A DNA stretch of 64,000 nucleotides from Acidovorax soli (GCF_014207955.1 NZ_JACHLK010000015.1:1-64000); one strand, 5' to 3'; shown: positions 36,272 through 46,005, numbered from the stretch's first letter. A program made the numbers and translations. Notes: generated by a model not told the origin, from the letters alone.

Positions 36272-37318
36272 TCAGCACAGGGCCAGGGCTTCCAGGCAGC
36301 GGCGCCGGTGGGCGCTGCCGGTGTCCGGTGCGATCTCCACGCCGGGCAGGCGCAGGCCATAGTCCAGGCCCAGCCGGTCGGCCTGCAGCACCCAGGCGGT
36401 CAGGCGCGAGATCCGGGCCTCGGGGTCGGGCATTCCGGTCAGCGCGGGGTCCAGCCAGAGTTCGTGGCGCTGGGCCTGCTGCGAATCGCGGCTCACCAGG
36501 TCGTCGGTGCCGGTGCCCAGGGTCTTGGCGGCCTTCTTCCAGACCACGAGCTTGAGCGGGTCGCCGCGCCGGTAGGCGCGCACCCCGTCGAACTCGCCGA
36601 TGCCCTGGGATGGCGCGCTGCCGGTGCCGGCACCGCGGGGCTCGCCCGGGGGCAGCGGTGGTGCCGGGATCTCGGGTGCGGGGTAGACCAGCACCTGGGC
36701 CGCCGGGCGCCAGTAGGTCCACACACGGAAGGTGCCCAGGGGGAATCGGGTCTCGGCAGTGAGCACCGGCACACGGTGCAGGCCCCGGCGACTGGGGGCG
36801 AACGCCACATGCACAATGGACCGGCCTTGCGCGGGCACATCGGTCCAGGCCCAGTGGTGCGTTTCACCCGCGCCGCCATGCACGGCCAGGCCGATGCCAT
36901 AGCGCGGCGTCTTGCGTTCGCTGGAGACCTGCACCTCGATCGTTGCACTGGTGCCCATGAAATGGGGCTCCGGCTCCTTGAGGTGCAGCGTGATGCCGCG
37001 CAGCGTGGCATGGCAGATGTGCATGCCCACCACGGCGCTGCCCGCCAGCAGAAAGGTCAGCAGGTAGCCCAGGTTGAGCTGGTAGTTGATGGAGGCGACC
37101 AGCAGGATCAGCAGGGTCAGCAGCAGCATCCATCCCGCCCCCGTGGGCAGGATGTAGACATTGCGCTGGGTCAGCGTGAGCGTGTCGTTGAGCGGCCGGC
37201 GCACCATCCACCAGGCTTCGAAGCGCTTGCGCACGCGCGTGAGCGGGTTGAGCGCTGCCAGGGCAGCGCGCAGCCGGCCAGGCGATGCAGCCGTGGACGA
37301 TGGAGCGGTGGTGGCCAT
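36272..37318 (-). CDS. DUF58 family protein with two membrane helices
   Basis: A 348-residue protein. Two hydrophobic helices lie near residues 60-105 (WMLLLTLLILLVASINYQL and LGYLLTFLLAGSAVVGMHI). The DUF58 motif GEFDGVRAYRRGDPLKLVVWKKAAKT is near 240-265. DUF58 proteins contain a von Willebrand A-like fold and work with MoxR ATPases, probably in envelope protein assembly; the precise role is unknown. The ATG at 37318 is chosen over a TTG that overlaps the moxR stop. It sits between the MoxR-type and TgpA-type genes on one strand. Confidence 0.9.
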   Translation of the reverse strand: MATTAPSSTAASPGRLRAALAALNPLTRVRKRFEAWWMVRRPLNDTLTLTQRNVYILPTGAGWMLLLTLLILLVASINYQLNLGYLLTFLLAGSAVVGMHICHATLRGITLHLKEPEPHFMGTSATIEVQVSSERKTPRYGIGLAVHGGAGETHHWAWTDVPAQGRSIVHVAFAPSRRGLHRVPVLTAETRFPLGTFRVWTYWRPAAQVLVYPAPEIPAPPLPPGEPRGAGTGSAPSQGIGEFDGVRAYRRGDPLKLVVWKKAAKTLGTGTDDLVSRDSQQAQRHELWLDPALTGMPDPEARISRLTAWVLQADRLGLDYGLRLPGVEIAPDTGSAHRRRCLEALALC

Positions 37319-37329
37319 GTCCCTCGGGT

Positions 37330-38250
<921 letters not shown>

Positions 38251-38252
38251 AG

Positions 38253-38296
38253 CGCGACGTTATCCGAAAAATCTTGACGCGACGTTATCCGAAAAA
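38253..38296. promoter_or_regulatory. Two-copy direct repeat in the moxR/HDAC-like divergent promoter
   Basis: CGCGACGTTATCCGAAAAA occurs perfectly at 38253-38271 and 38278-38296, with a 25-bp period. It fills most of the 67-bp gap between the divergent genes. This could be a tandem operator, or a small duplication that doubled a promoter element; the repeat ends about 22 bases before the HDAC-like GTG start. Confidence 0.75.
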
Positions 38297-38317
38297 GACG
38301 AGACACGGGGATTGACT

Positions 38318-39271
38318 GTGAGCAAAACGGGCTATTTCACCCACCGCGACTGCTGGAAGCATGAAATGGGCCCCGGGCACCCCGAATGCCCCGAGCGGCT
38401 GGACGCCATCGAAGACCGGCTGCTCATCACCGGCGTGGGCGATGCGCTGGACCGCCGCGAGGCGCCCGAGGCCTCGCTGGCCGACATCGAACTGGCCCAC
38501 GACCGCCTGCATGTGGCCGCGATGCGCGGCCTGTCCGACCGGCTCAACGAAGAGATCCTGGCCGGCGGCCCGAGCTATTCGCAGCTCGACCCGGACACCT
38601 CCATCAATGCCCACACCTGGAAGGCCTCCTTGCGCGCCGCAGGGGCCGCACTGGCCGCCACCGATGCCGTGATGGCCGGCGAGCTGGAGAACGCCTTCTG
38701 CGCCGTGCGCCCCCCGGGCCACCATGCCACGCGCAGCAAGGCCATGGGCTTCTGTTTTTTCAACAACGTGGCCGTCGCCGCCAAATACGCACTGCAACGC
38801 TACAACCTGCAGCGCGTGGCCGTGGTCGACTTCGACGTGCACCACGGCAACGGCACCGAGGACATCCTCGCCAATGACCCGCGGGCGCTGATGGTCAGCA
38901 TCTTCCAGCACCCGTTCTATCCCTACAGCGGCGACCAGGACCCGGCCCCCAACATGGTGAACGTGCCGGTGCCAGCCTACACGCGCGGCATGGACATCCG
39001 CGAGATCATCGAGATGATGTGGATCCCCCGGCTTGAAGCCTTCAAGCCCGAGATGATCTTCGTGAGCGCCGGCTTCGATGGCCACCGCGAGGACGACATG
39101 GGCCAGCTGGGGCTGACCGAGCCCGACTATGCCTGGATCACCCAGCGCGTGAAGGACATCGCGCGGCGCTATTCCAAGGGCCGCATCGTGTCCTGCCTGG
39201 AAGGGGGCTATGTGATGGGGCCACTGGCCCGCAGTGTGGAAGCGCACCTGCGTGTGCTGGCCGATTTGTGA
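38318..39271 (+). CDS. Class II histone deacetylase-like amidohydrolase
   Basis: A 317-residue zinc-dependent deacetylase of the bacterial HDAC/acetylpolyamine amidohydrolase superfamily. The His pair is in RPPGHHAT; zinc ligands are in DFDVHHGNGTED and SAGFDGHRED. The N-terminus YFTHRDCWKHEMGPGHPECPERL is typical. The GTG at 38318 is chosen because CACGGGG lies seven bases upstream; a TTG six bases earlier is too close to it. Substrates in this family include acetylpolyamines and other acetylated small molecules. It is followed after seven bases by an enoyl-CoA hydratase gene. Confidence 0.9.
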   Translation: MSKTGYFTHRDCWKHEMGPGHPECPERLDAIEDRLLITGVGDALDRREAPEASLADIELAHDRLHVAAMRGLSDRLNEEILAGGPSYSQLDPDTSINAHTWKASLRAAGAALAATDAVMAGELENAFCAVRPPGHHATRSKAMGFCFFNNVAVAAKYALQRYNLQRVAVVDFDVHHGNGTEDILANDPRALMVSIFQHPFYPYSGDQDPAPNMVNVPVPAYTRGMDIREIIEMMWIPRLEAFKPEMIFVSAGFDGHREDDMGQLGLTEPDYAWITQRVKDIARRYSKGRIVSCLEGGYVMGPLARSVEAHLRVLADL

Positions 39272-39278
39272 GAGAGAT

Positions 39279-40061
39279 ATGACCGACCAAGAAACCCCCC
39301 TGCGCGTGGCGCACGATGCGCGCGGCGTGGTGACCCTGACGCTCAACGACCCGGCACGTTTCAATGCCCTGGGTTCGGAGATGCTCACCGCGCTGCAGCA
39401 GGCGCTCGACGCGGTGGCCCGCGATGAAACCTCGCGCGTGGTGGTGCTGGCCGCCGAGGGCAAGGCCTTTTGCGCCGGCCACAACCTCAAGGACATGGCG
39501 GCCCACCCGGACCTCGCCTGGTACCAGCAGCTGTTCGCCCAATGCAGCCGCATGATGCTCGCCATCCACAAGCTGCCCGTGCCGGTGATCGCGCGCGTGC
39601 AGGGCATGGCCACGGCGGCGGGCTGCCAGCTGGTGGCGCAGTGCGATCTGGCGGTGGCGGCGGACAGCGCGACCTTTGCGACCAGCGGGATCAACTACGG
39701 CCTGTTCTGCGCCACGCCCAGTGTGCCGCTGGTGCGCAATGTGCCGGCCAAGCGGGCGATGGAGATGCTGCTGACGGGGGACTTCATCGATGCGGCCACT
39801 GCGTTGGAGCAGGGGCTGGTGAATCGGGTGGTGTCTGCTGCCGAGCTGGATGCCGAGGTGGAGAAGTTCGTGGTGTCCATCCTGCAGAAGCCTCGGGTTG
39901 CTGTGGCCATGGGCAAGGCGCTGGTGTACCAGCAGCGGGAGTTGGGGATGGATGCGGCTTACCAGTTGGCGGGGCAGGCCATGGCGGTGAACATGATGGA
40001 TGCGTCGGCCCAGGAAGGGGCTCGGGCGTTTGTTGAGAAGCGGGCTCCGGCCTGGAAATGA
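39279..40061 (+). CDS. Enoyl-CoA hydratase/isomerase family protein
   Basis: A 260-residue crotonase-fold enzyme. The first oxyanion-hole segment is GKAFCAGHNLKDM (about residues 65-77) and the second is MATAAGCQLVAQCDLAVAAD. The segment CATPSVPLVRNV resembles the ECHDC3-like subgroup, in which one catalytic glutamate is missing, so activity may not be a simple hydration. AGAGAGA precedes the ATG. It is co-directional with and close to the HDAC-like gene. Its stop is 43 bases from the large palindrome. Confidence 0.88.
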   Translation: MTDQETPLRVAHDARGVVTLTLNDPARFNALGSEMLTALQQALDAVARDETSRVVVLAAEGKAFCAGHNLKDMAAHPDLAWYQQLFAQCSRMMLAIHKLPVPVIARVQGMATAAGCQLVAQCDLAVAADSATFATSGINYGLFCATPSVPLVRNVPAKRAMEMLLTGDFIDAATALEQGLVNRVVSAAELDAEVEKFVVSILQKPRVAVAMGKALVYQQRELGMDAAYQLAGQAMAVNMMDASAQEGARAFVEKRAPAWK

Positions 40062-40848
40062 TGGTCGACCGACATGGGTCTTTATTGCTTCAGTTTCGTT
40101 GCTGAAGGCGGAGGCCGGGTCTCGGCCCGGCGGCCGAGGTACTTGTTCTTTGCTTCGCCAAAGAAAAGTACCCAAAAGAAAGGCGACCCCGCTGCCCGTG
40201 TCCCCCTCGCCCGGGGGCGAGGGGGCAGCCTGCGATGCTCGGACCTGTGGTGTGCCGCAGAACTCGCTGCGTTCTTCGAACTCCGCTCAAACAGCTGCGG
40301 CAAGCTAGACAACGATGCGCGTGTCCTTCGGCACGCGCTCACCCCAGGCCCTGCGCTTCTCGGCACGGTCAGAAGGGGTGGGGAGCGGGCTCCACACGGC
40401 TGCTGCTTTCGCAGCCGCGCCGAGGGTCGGTTACGCGCTGCGCGCTGCCGACGGCCGACGCGCAGCGAGGCCAATGGGGCCGAGCGAAGCGATGGCCCGT
40501 GTGGGGCCCCCAATCCCTTCTGGACGTGCCGAGAAGCGCAGAAGCTGGGGTGGCGCGTGTGCCGCAGGACACACGCGCTTCGTCATCTGACTCGCCGAAG
40601 CTGTTTGACCGGAGCTCCCTCGAAGAGGGAGCGCAGGGAGTTCTTCGGCGCACCCCAGCTTCGAGCATCGCAGGTTGCCCCGGAGCGCAGCGCAGGGGAC
40701 ACGGACAGCAGGGTCGCCTTCTCTTTGGTGACTTTCTCTTGGCGAGACAAGAGAAAGTTACTGCGCCGCCGGGCGCACACCCCGGCCCCCGCCTTCCAAC
40801 CAAGCAAACCGTCACCACCAAACCCCGAGTGACACGGACCCTCCCCGA
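40062..40848. other. Gene-free stretch containing the large palindrome
   Basis: The 787 bases between the enoyl-CoA hydratase and MscS-type genes hold the 691-bp palindrome and about 50 bp of leader before the channel gene. Open frames inside it are by-products of the repeat; none resembles a known family. Confidence 0.75.
40105..40795. repeat. Long imperfect palindrome, class A, copy 2 (apparently complete)
   Basis: A 691-bp sequence that is an imperfect inverted repeat over almost its whole length, centred near 40451 (CGCTGCGCG at 40436-40444 with CGCGCAGCG at 40459-40467). Outer ends AAGGCGGAGGCCGGG and CCCGGCCCCCGCCTT correspond. Arms carry nested hairpins: GCGCGTG/CACGCGC (40317-40323/40332-40338), GCGCGTGTG/CACACGCGC (40553-40561/40570-40578), GCTCCCTC/GAGGGAGC (40614-40621/40625-40632) inside CGCCGAAG/CTTCGGCG (40593-40600/40643-40650), and ACTTTCTCTTG/CAAGAGAAAGT near 40730. 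Copy 1 at 90-623 has the same order with different stem sequences. Not coding; function unknown. Confidence 0.9.
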
Positions 40849-42171
40849 ATGGAAATCCTCGACAAACTCCTCACCGACTTCAACCATTCCAGCGTCTGGC
40901 TGGAACTCGGCGTCCTGGCCGCCGCCATCGCCATCGCCCTCTTCGCCGCCAGACTGATAGGCCGCAACCAACCCCCCGATTCGGTCTGGATCGGCCGCAA
41001 CACCATCGACGGCCTGCTCTTCCCCCTGATCGCCCTGGTCCTGACATTCGCAGGTCGCCTGGCCGTCGAGCACTACCACCCGGTCTTCGTGCTGCGCATC
41101 GCAGTCCCGATGCTGGTGTCCCTCGCGCTGATCCGCTTCATCGCCCGCGTGCTGCGCGTGGCCTTCCCCAACTCGGGCCTGGTGCGCCTGCTCGAAGGCC
41201 TGTTCTCCTGGGTCATCTGGGGTGCGGCCGTGCTGTGGATCGTGGGCCTGCTGCCCGCCGTGCGCAGCGAGCTCGACAGCATCACGCTCAACTTCGGCAA
41301 GTCCACCGTCAGTGTGGCCACGCTGATCGAAGGCGCGCTGTCGGCCAGCCTGGTGATGGTGGCCGCGCTGTGGATCTCGGCCACCTTCGAGCGGCGCGTG
41401 CTCAGCACGGCAGTGACCGACCTGTCCATGCGCAAGGTCGCGGGCAATGCCGTGCGCGCTGTGTTGCTGCTCGTGGGCATGCTGTTCGCGCTGTCGGCCG
41501 TGGGGGTGGACCTCACCGCCCTGTCGGTGCTGGGCGGCGCGGTCGGCGTGGGCCTGGGCTTCGGTTTGCAGAAGCTCGCCTCCAACTACGTGAGCGGCTT
41601 TGTCATCCTGCTCGAGCGCTCGCTGCGCATCGGCGACAACGTGCGCGTGGACGGCTTCGAGGGCCGCATCACCGACATCAAGACGCGCTACACCCTGATC
41701 CGCGCGGGCAACGGGCGCGAGTCCATCGTGCCCAACGAGACCCTGATCACCCAGCGCGTGGAAAACCTCTCGGACGCCGACCGCAAGTTCAACGTCACCA
41801 CCAACATCATCGTCGGCTACGACAGCGATGTGGCCCAGGTGCAGGCCATTCTGTGCGCTGCGGCCGCCGCGCAGCCGCGCGTGCTCAAGGAGCCCGAGCC
41901 CGTGGCGTTTCTCATCAACTTCGCGCCCGACGGGCTGGAATTCAGCCTCAACTTCTGGATCAGCGACCCCTCGGCCGGATCGCTCAACCTGCGCTCGGCC
42001 ATCAACATCGCCATCCTGGATGGCTTGCGCGCGGCGAACATCGACATCCCTTACCCGCAGCGCGTGGTGCAGTTCAAGGAGGGCGGCGCAGTGCCTGCCG
42101 GGCTGCCTGCAGGCGCTGCGCCGGCCAGTGCCTCCGGCGAGACATCGGGCCCTTCGCCAAGTGCCCTATAA
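40849..42171 (+). CDS. MscS-family mechanosensitive channel
   Basis: A 440-residue inner-membrane channel that would open on membrane tension to release solutes. About five hydrophobic segments precede the pore helix. The TM3/beta-domain region is classic: LSVLGGAVGVGLGFGLQKLA, NYVSGFVILLERSLRIGDNV, VDGFEGRITDIKTRYTLIR and ESIVPNETLI. The protein is longer than E. coli MscS because of extra N-terminal helices. The C-terminal 30 residues are Ala/Pro/Ser-rich. It is a single-gene unit: the palindrome lies upstream and a terminator downstream. Confidence 0.92.
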   Translation: MEILDKLLTDFNHSSVWLELGVLAAAIAIALFAARLIGRNQPPDSVWIGRNTIDGLLFPLIALVLTFAGRLAVEHYHPVFVLRIAVPMLVSLALIRFIARVLRVAFPNSGLVRLLEGLFSWVIWGAAVLWIVGLLPAVRSELDSITLNFGKSTVSVATLIEGALSASLVMVAALWISATFERRVLSTAVTDLSMRKVAGNAVRAVLLLVGMLFALSAVGVDLTALSVLGGAVGVGLGFGLQKLASNYVSGFVILLERSLRIGDNVRVDGFEGRITDIKTRYTLIRAGNGRESIVPNETLITQRVENLSDADRKFNVTTNIIVGYDSDVAQVQAILCAAAAAQPRVLKEPEPVAFLINFAPDGLEFSLNFWISDPSAGSLNLRSAINIAILDGLRAANIDIPYPQRVVQFKEGGAVPAGLPAGAAPASASGETSGPSPSAL

Positions 42172-42175
42172 TCAC

Positions 42176-42200
42176 GAAAAAGCACGATCGTTCTTTTTTA
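42176..42200 (+). terminator. Intrinsic terminator after the MscS-type gene
   Basis: AAAAAGCACGAT and CGTTCTTTTTT pair with one mismatch around a short loop and run into a T tract at 42194-42199, five bases after the stop codon. The A-rich left arm would also serve the opposite strand. Confidence 0.75.
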
Positions 42201-42265
42201 TGCCCCTGCTGCCGGTGGCCCCGGCCTGGACCCTCTTGGGTGCACTGCGGCATAGAATGTTCCAG

Positions 42266-42281
42266 TTTACGTAAACGTCAA
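42266..42281. promoter_or_regulatory. Palindromic operator before etfBA, LiuR-like
   Basis: TTTACGTAAACGTCAA contains the perfect palindrome GTTTACGTAAAC (42265-42276) and agrees with the ACGT-two-base-ACGT design that I recall for the MerR-family regulator LiuR of branched-chain amino acid and acyl-CoA catabolism in proteobacteria. TAGAAT at 42253-42258 may be a -10 element. The position, about 35 bp before the etfB start, suits repression. No LiuR gene is in the window. Confidence 0.6.
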
Positions 42282-42315
42282 TTCAACCAACTCTACTAAC
42301 CTAGGAGCCGCAGCA

Positions 42316-43071
42316 ATGAAGGTCTTGGTCCCTGTCAAGCGCGTGGTGGACTACAACGTCAAGGTCCGCGTCAAGTCGGACAACACGGGTGTGGACATCG
42401 CCAACGTGAAGATGAGCATGAACCCCTTTGACGAAATCGCCGTCGAAGAGGCCGTGCGCCTCAAAGAAAAAGGCCTGGTCACCGAAGTCATCGCCGTCTC
42501 CTGCGGCGTGGCCCAGTGCCAGGAAACCCTGCGCACCGCCATGGCCATTGGCGCCGACCGCGCCATCCTGGTGGAAACCCCCGCCGACCTGGATCTGCAG
42601 CCCCTGGCCGTGGCCAAGCTCCTCAAAGCCCTGGTGGACAAGGAACAACCGGGCCTGGTGATCCTGGGCAAGCAAGCCATCGACGACGACGCCAACCAGA
42701 CCGGCCAGATGCTGGCGGCCCTGGCCGACCTGCCCCAAGCAACGTTTGCCAGCAAGGTGGAACTGGCTGCCGACAAGGTCAGCGTCACCCGAGAAATCGA
42801 CGGCGGCCTGGAGACCCTGTCGCTCTCCCTGCCCGCCGTCATCACCACCGACCTGCGCCTGAACGAGCCCCGCTACGTCACCTTGCCCAACATCATGAAG
42901 GCCAAGAAAAAGCAGCTGGACACCGTCAAGCCCGAAGACCTCGGTGTGGATGTGGCCCCGCGCCTGAAGACCCTCAAGGTCAGCGAACCGCCCAAGCGCG
43001 GTGCCGGCGTCAAGGTGGCCGATGTGGCCGCCCTGGTCGACAAGCTCAAGAACGAAGCCAAAGTCATCTAA
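42316..43071 (+). CDS. etfB: Electron transfer flavoprotein subunit beta
   Basis: A 251-residue subunit of the soluble electron carrier that takes electrons from acyl-CoA dehydrogenases and passes them to ETF:quinone oxidoreductase. Typical segments: MKVLVPVKRVVDYNVKVRVK at the start, NPFDEIAVEEAVRLKE, the AMP-binding LGKQAIDDDANQTGQMLA, and a C-terminal arm ending VDKLKNEAKVI. GGAGCCGCAGCA precedes the ATG. etfA follows after 12 bases. Confidence 0.95.
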   Translation: MKVLVPVKRVVDYNVKVRVKSDNTGVDIANVKMSMNPFDEIAVEEAVRLKEKGLVTEVIAVSCGVAQCQETLRTAMAIGADRAILVETPADLDLQPLAVAKLLKALVDKEQPGLVILGKQAIDDDANQTGQMLAALADLPQATFASKVELAADKVSVTREIDGGLETLSLSLPAVITTDLRLNEPRYVTLPNIMKAKKKQLDTVKPEDLGVDVAPRLKTLKVSEPPKRGAGVKVADVAALVDKLKNEAKVI

Positions 43072-43083
43072 GGAGAACAACAA

Positions 43084-44016
43084 ATGACCGTACTCGTTAT
43101 TGCTGAACACGACAACGCATCCATCAAGGGCGCAACCCTGAACACCGTGACCGCCGCAGCCGCCTGCGGTGGCGACGTGCACGTGCTGGTGGCCGGCCAC
43201 AACGCCGCTGGTGCCGCCGCAGCAGCCGCACAGATCGCGGGTGTCGCCAAGGTCATCCATGCCGACGCCGCCGGCCTGGCCCACGGCCTGGCAGAAAACG
43301 TCGCCGCCCAGGTCCTCGCCATCGCCGGCAACTACAGCCACATCCTGTTCCCCGCCACCGCCGGTGGCAAGAACGTGGCTCCCCGCGTGGCCGCCAAGCT
43401 CGATGTCGCCCAGATCAGCGACATCACCAAGGTCGTCTCCCCCGACACCTTCGAGCGCCCCATCTACGCCGGCAATGCCATTGCCACCGTGCAGAGCCAG
43501 GATGCGACCAAGGTCATCACCGTGCGCACCACGGGCTTTGATGCTGCAGCAGCCTCGGGTGGCAGTGCAGCCACGGAAACCGCCACCGCCACGGCGGATG
43601 CCGGCAAGAGCAGCTTTGTGGGCAGCGAGATCGCCAAGAGCGACCGACCCGAACTGACGGCCGCCAAGATCATCGTCTCCGGTGGCCGGGCTTTGGGCAG
43701 CAAGGAAAAGTTCGACGAAGTGATGACCCCGCTGGCCGACAAGCTGGGGGCTGCCATTGGCGCCAGCCGCGCGGCGGTCGATGCGGGCTATGCCCCGAAC
43801 GATTTGCAGGTGGGGCAGACGGGCAAGATCGTTGCGCCGCAACTCTACGTCGCAGCCGGCATCTCTGGAGCCATCCAGCACTTGGCGGGCATGAAGGACT
43901 CCAAGGTGATCGTGGCGATCAACAAGGATGCGGAGGCGCCGATCTTCAGTGTGGCCGACTATGGGCTGGAGGCGGATCTGTTCACGGCGGTGCCGGAGCT
44001 GGTCAAGGCGCTGTAA
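43084..44016 (+). CDS. etfA: Electron transfer flavoprotein subunit alpha
   Basis: A 310-residue FAD-binding subunit. The C-terminal FAD domain has SRAAVDAGYAPNDLQVGQTG, KIVAPQLYVAAGISGAIQHL and AINKDAEAPIFSVADYG, all canonical. AAGGAGAACAAC precedes the ATG. With etfB it forms one unit that serves the acyl-CoA dehydrogenase encoded just downstream. Codon use at the start of this pair looks less GC-extreme than in neighbours, consistent with high expression. Confidence 0.95.
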   Translation: MTVLVIAEHDNASIKGATLNTVTAAAACGGDVHVLVAGHNAAGAAAAAAQIAGVAKVIHADAAGLAHGLAENVAAQVLAIAGNYSHILFPATAGGKNVAPRVAAKLDVAQISDITKVVSPDTFERPIYAGNAIATVQSQDATKVITVRTTGFDAAAASGGSAATETATATADAGKSSFVGSEIAKSDRPELTAAKIIVSGGRALGSKEKFDEVMTPLADKLGAAIGASRAAVDAGYAPNDLQVGQTGKIVAPQLYVAAGISGAIQHLAGMKDSKVIVAINKDAEAPIFSVADYGLEADLFTAVPELVKAL

Positions 44017-44047
44017 GGCGGCCTGACGGCACCACAACCCGCCACAC

Positions 44048-44077
44048 AAAGGCATCGCTTGCGGTGCCTTTTTTTTG
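44048..44077 (+). terminator. Intrinsic terminator after etfA
   Basis: GGCATCGC pairs with GCGGTGCC (one G-T pair) around a short loop and is followed by a run of eight or more T. It ends about 29 bases before the acyl-CoA dehydrogenase ATG, so that gene depends on partial readthrough or its own promoter. Confidence 0.85.
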
Positions 44078-44105
44078 AGAATTTTTTGATACCCCGGAGA
44101 CATCC

Positions 44106-45896
44106 ATGAGTTACACCGCCCCGGTCAAGGACATGCTGTTCGACATCGAGCACCTGGCCAACATTGAACAGATCGCACAGATTCCCGGCTTCGAAGACGC
44201 AGGCCTCGATACCGCCCAGGCCGTGCTCGAAGAGTGCGCCAAGTTCAACGAGGGCGTGCTGGCTCCGCTCAACTTCGAGGGCGACAAGAACCCCTCGAGC
44301 TGGAAGGATGGCGTGGTCACCACCACCCCGGGCTTCAAGGATGCCTTCCGCCAGTACGCCGAAGGCGGCTGGCAGGGCCTGCAGCACCCCACCGACTTCG
44401 GCGGCCAGGGCCTGCCCAAGACCATCGGTGCGGCCTGCGGCGAAATGCTCAACAGCGCCAATATGAGCTTTGCGCTGTGCCCGCTGCTGACCGACGGCGC
44501 CATCGAGGCGCTGCTCACGGCCGGCAGCGATGCGCTCAAGGCCACCTACCTCGAAAAGCTGGTGACCGGCGAGTGGACCGGCACCATGAACCTCACTGAA
44601 CCCCAGGCCGGCTCCGACCTGGCCCTGGTGCGCACGCGCGCCGAATCGCAGCCCGACGGCAGCTACAAGATCTTCGGCACCAAGATCTTCATCACCTACG
44701 GCGAGCACGACATGGCCGCCAACATCGTGCACCTGGTGCTGGCCCGTGTGCAGGGCGCTCCCGAAGGCGTCAAGGGCATCAGCCTGTTCGTCGTGCCCAA
44801 GTTCATGGTCAACGCCGACGGCAGCCTGGGCGCGCGCAACGATGCGCACTGCGTGAGCATCGAGCACAAGCTGGGCATCAAGGCCAGCCCCACGGCCGTG
44901 CTGCAGTTCGGCGACCACGGCGGTGCCGTGGGCTATCTGGTGGGTGAAGAAAACCGCGGCCTCGAATACATGTTCATCATGATGAATGCGGCGCGCTACG
45001 CCGTGGGTGTGCAGGGCATCGCGATTGCCGAGCGCGCCTACCAGAAGGCGGTGGGCTATGCGAAGGACCGCGTGCAGAGCCGCCCCGTGGACGGCTCCAT
45101 CGCCGCCAGCGCGCCCATCATCCACCACCCCGATGTGCGCCGCATGCTCATGACCATGCGCGCCTACACCGAGGGCTGCCGCGCCATGGCCACCGTGGCC
45201 GCATCGGCCTACGATGCCGCGCACCACCACCCCGATGCCGACGTGCGCAAGCAGAACGCGACCTTCTACGAATTCATGGTGCCCCTGGTCAAGGGCTACA
45301 GCACCGAGATGAGCCTCGAAGTCACCAGCCTCGGGGTGCAGGTGCATGGCGGCATGGGCTTCATCGAAGAGACGGGCGCGGCACAGTACTACCGCGACGC
45401 CAAGATCCTCACCATCTACGAGGGCACCACCGCCATCCAGGCCAACGACCTCGTGGGTCGCAAGACCGCACGCGACGGTGGCCAGACCGCCAAGGCCCTG
45501 GCGGTGCAGATCGAGAAGACCGAGGCCGAACTGCTGGCCAACGGCAGCGACGCCGCCAAGGCCGTGGCACGCCGCCTCACCGCCGCGCGCCAGGCCTTCC
45601 TGGACGTGGTGGGCTTCGTGGCCGGCGGCACCAAGAGCTCGCCCAACGCCGTGTTCGCGGGCAGCGTGCCCTACCTCATGCTCGCGGGCAATCTCGTGGC
45701 CGGCTGGCAGCTGGCGCGCAGCCTGCTGGTGGCGCAGGAGCTGTTGCACAAGGGACAGGATGCGGCCTTCATGCAGGCAAAAATCACCACGGCGCAGTTC
45801 TATGCCGAGCACATCCTGGTCAAGGCACCGGGCCTGCGCGACAGCATCGTCGAGGGCGCCGCGAGTGTGACCGAGCTGGCGCTCGAAGCCTTCTGA
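44106..45896 (+). CDS. Acyl-CoA dehydrogenase with C-terminal extension
   Basis: A 596-residue FAD enzyme that introduces a 2,3 double bond into an acyl-CoA, passing electrons to EtfAB. Domains: N-terminal helical domain, FAD/substrate domain (TGEWTGTMNLTEPQAGSDLALV and IFGTKIFITYGEHDM), C-terminal helical domain (NAARYAVGVQGIAIAERAYQK). The catalytic base region is KILTIYEGTTAIQANDLVGRK. The extra 130 residues at the end belong to the long proteobacterial subfamily. Its position right after etfBA supports partnership. CCCCGGAGACATCC provides the ribosome site. Confidence 0.93.
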   Translation: MSYTAPVKDMLFDIEHLANIEQIAQIPGFEDAGLDTAQAVLEECAKFNEGVLAPLNFEGDKNPSSWKDGVVTTTPGFKDAFRQYAEGGWQGLQHPTDFGGQGLPKTIGAACGEMLNSANMSFALCPLLTDGAIEALLTAGSDALKATYLEKLVTGEWTGTMNLTEPQAGSDLALVRTRAESQPDGSYKIFGTKIFITYGEHDMAANIVHLVLARVQGAPEGVKGISLFVVPKFMVNADGSLGARNDAHCVSIEHKLGIKASPTAVLQFGDHGGAVGYLVGEENRGLEYMFIMMNAARYAVGVQGIAIAERAYQKAVGYAKDRVQSRPVDGSIAASAPIIHHPDVRRMLMTMRAYTEGCRAMATVAASAYDAAHHHPDADVRKQNATFYEFMVPLVKGYSTEMSLEVTSLGVQVHGGMGFIEETGAAQYYRDAKILTIYEGTTAIQANDLVGRKTARDGGQTAKALAVQIEKTEAELLANGSDAAKAVARRLTAARQAFLDVVGFVAGGTKSSPNAVFAGSVPYLMLAGNLVAGWQLARSLLVAQELLHKGQDAAFMQAKITTAQFYAEHILVKAPGLRDSIVEGAASVTELALEAF

Positions 45897-46005
45897 TTGC
45901 GCAGGGGGAGACAAGGGAGGGCGGCGCCGGCGGCGCTGTTCTTCGCCCCGCAACCGATCTGCTGCCCATCCATCCCTTCATTCTTTTCATCGGAACGAAC
46001 CTGCC

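Noticed and set aside
40105..40795. Palindrome as an insertion sequence or MITE with terminal repeats
   Set aside because: There is no transposase relic, no clear target duplication at either end, and symmetry runs through the centre rather than being limited to the termini.
40074..40832. Several overlapping open frames of 90-250 codons inside the long palindrome
   Set aside because: They appear in all frames and both strands because the DNA is palindromic and GC-rich; similar frames occur in the 0.1-0.6 kb copy and none has codon-use or family support.
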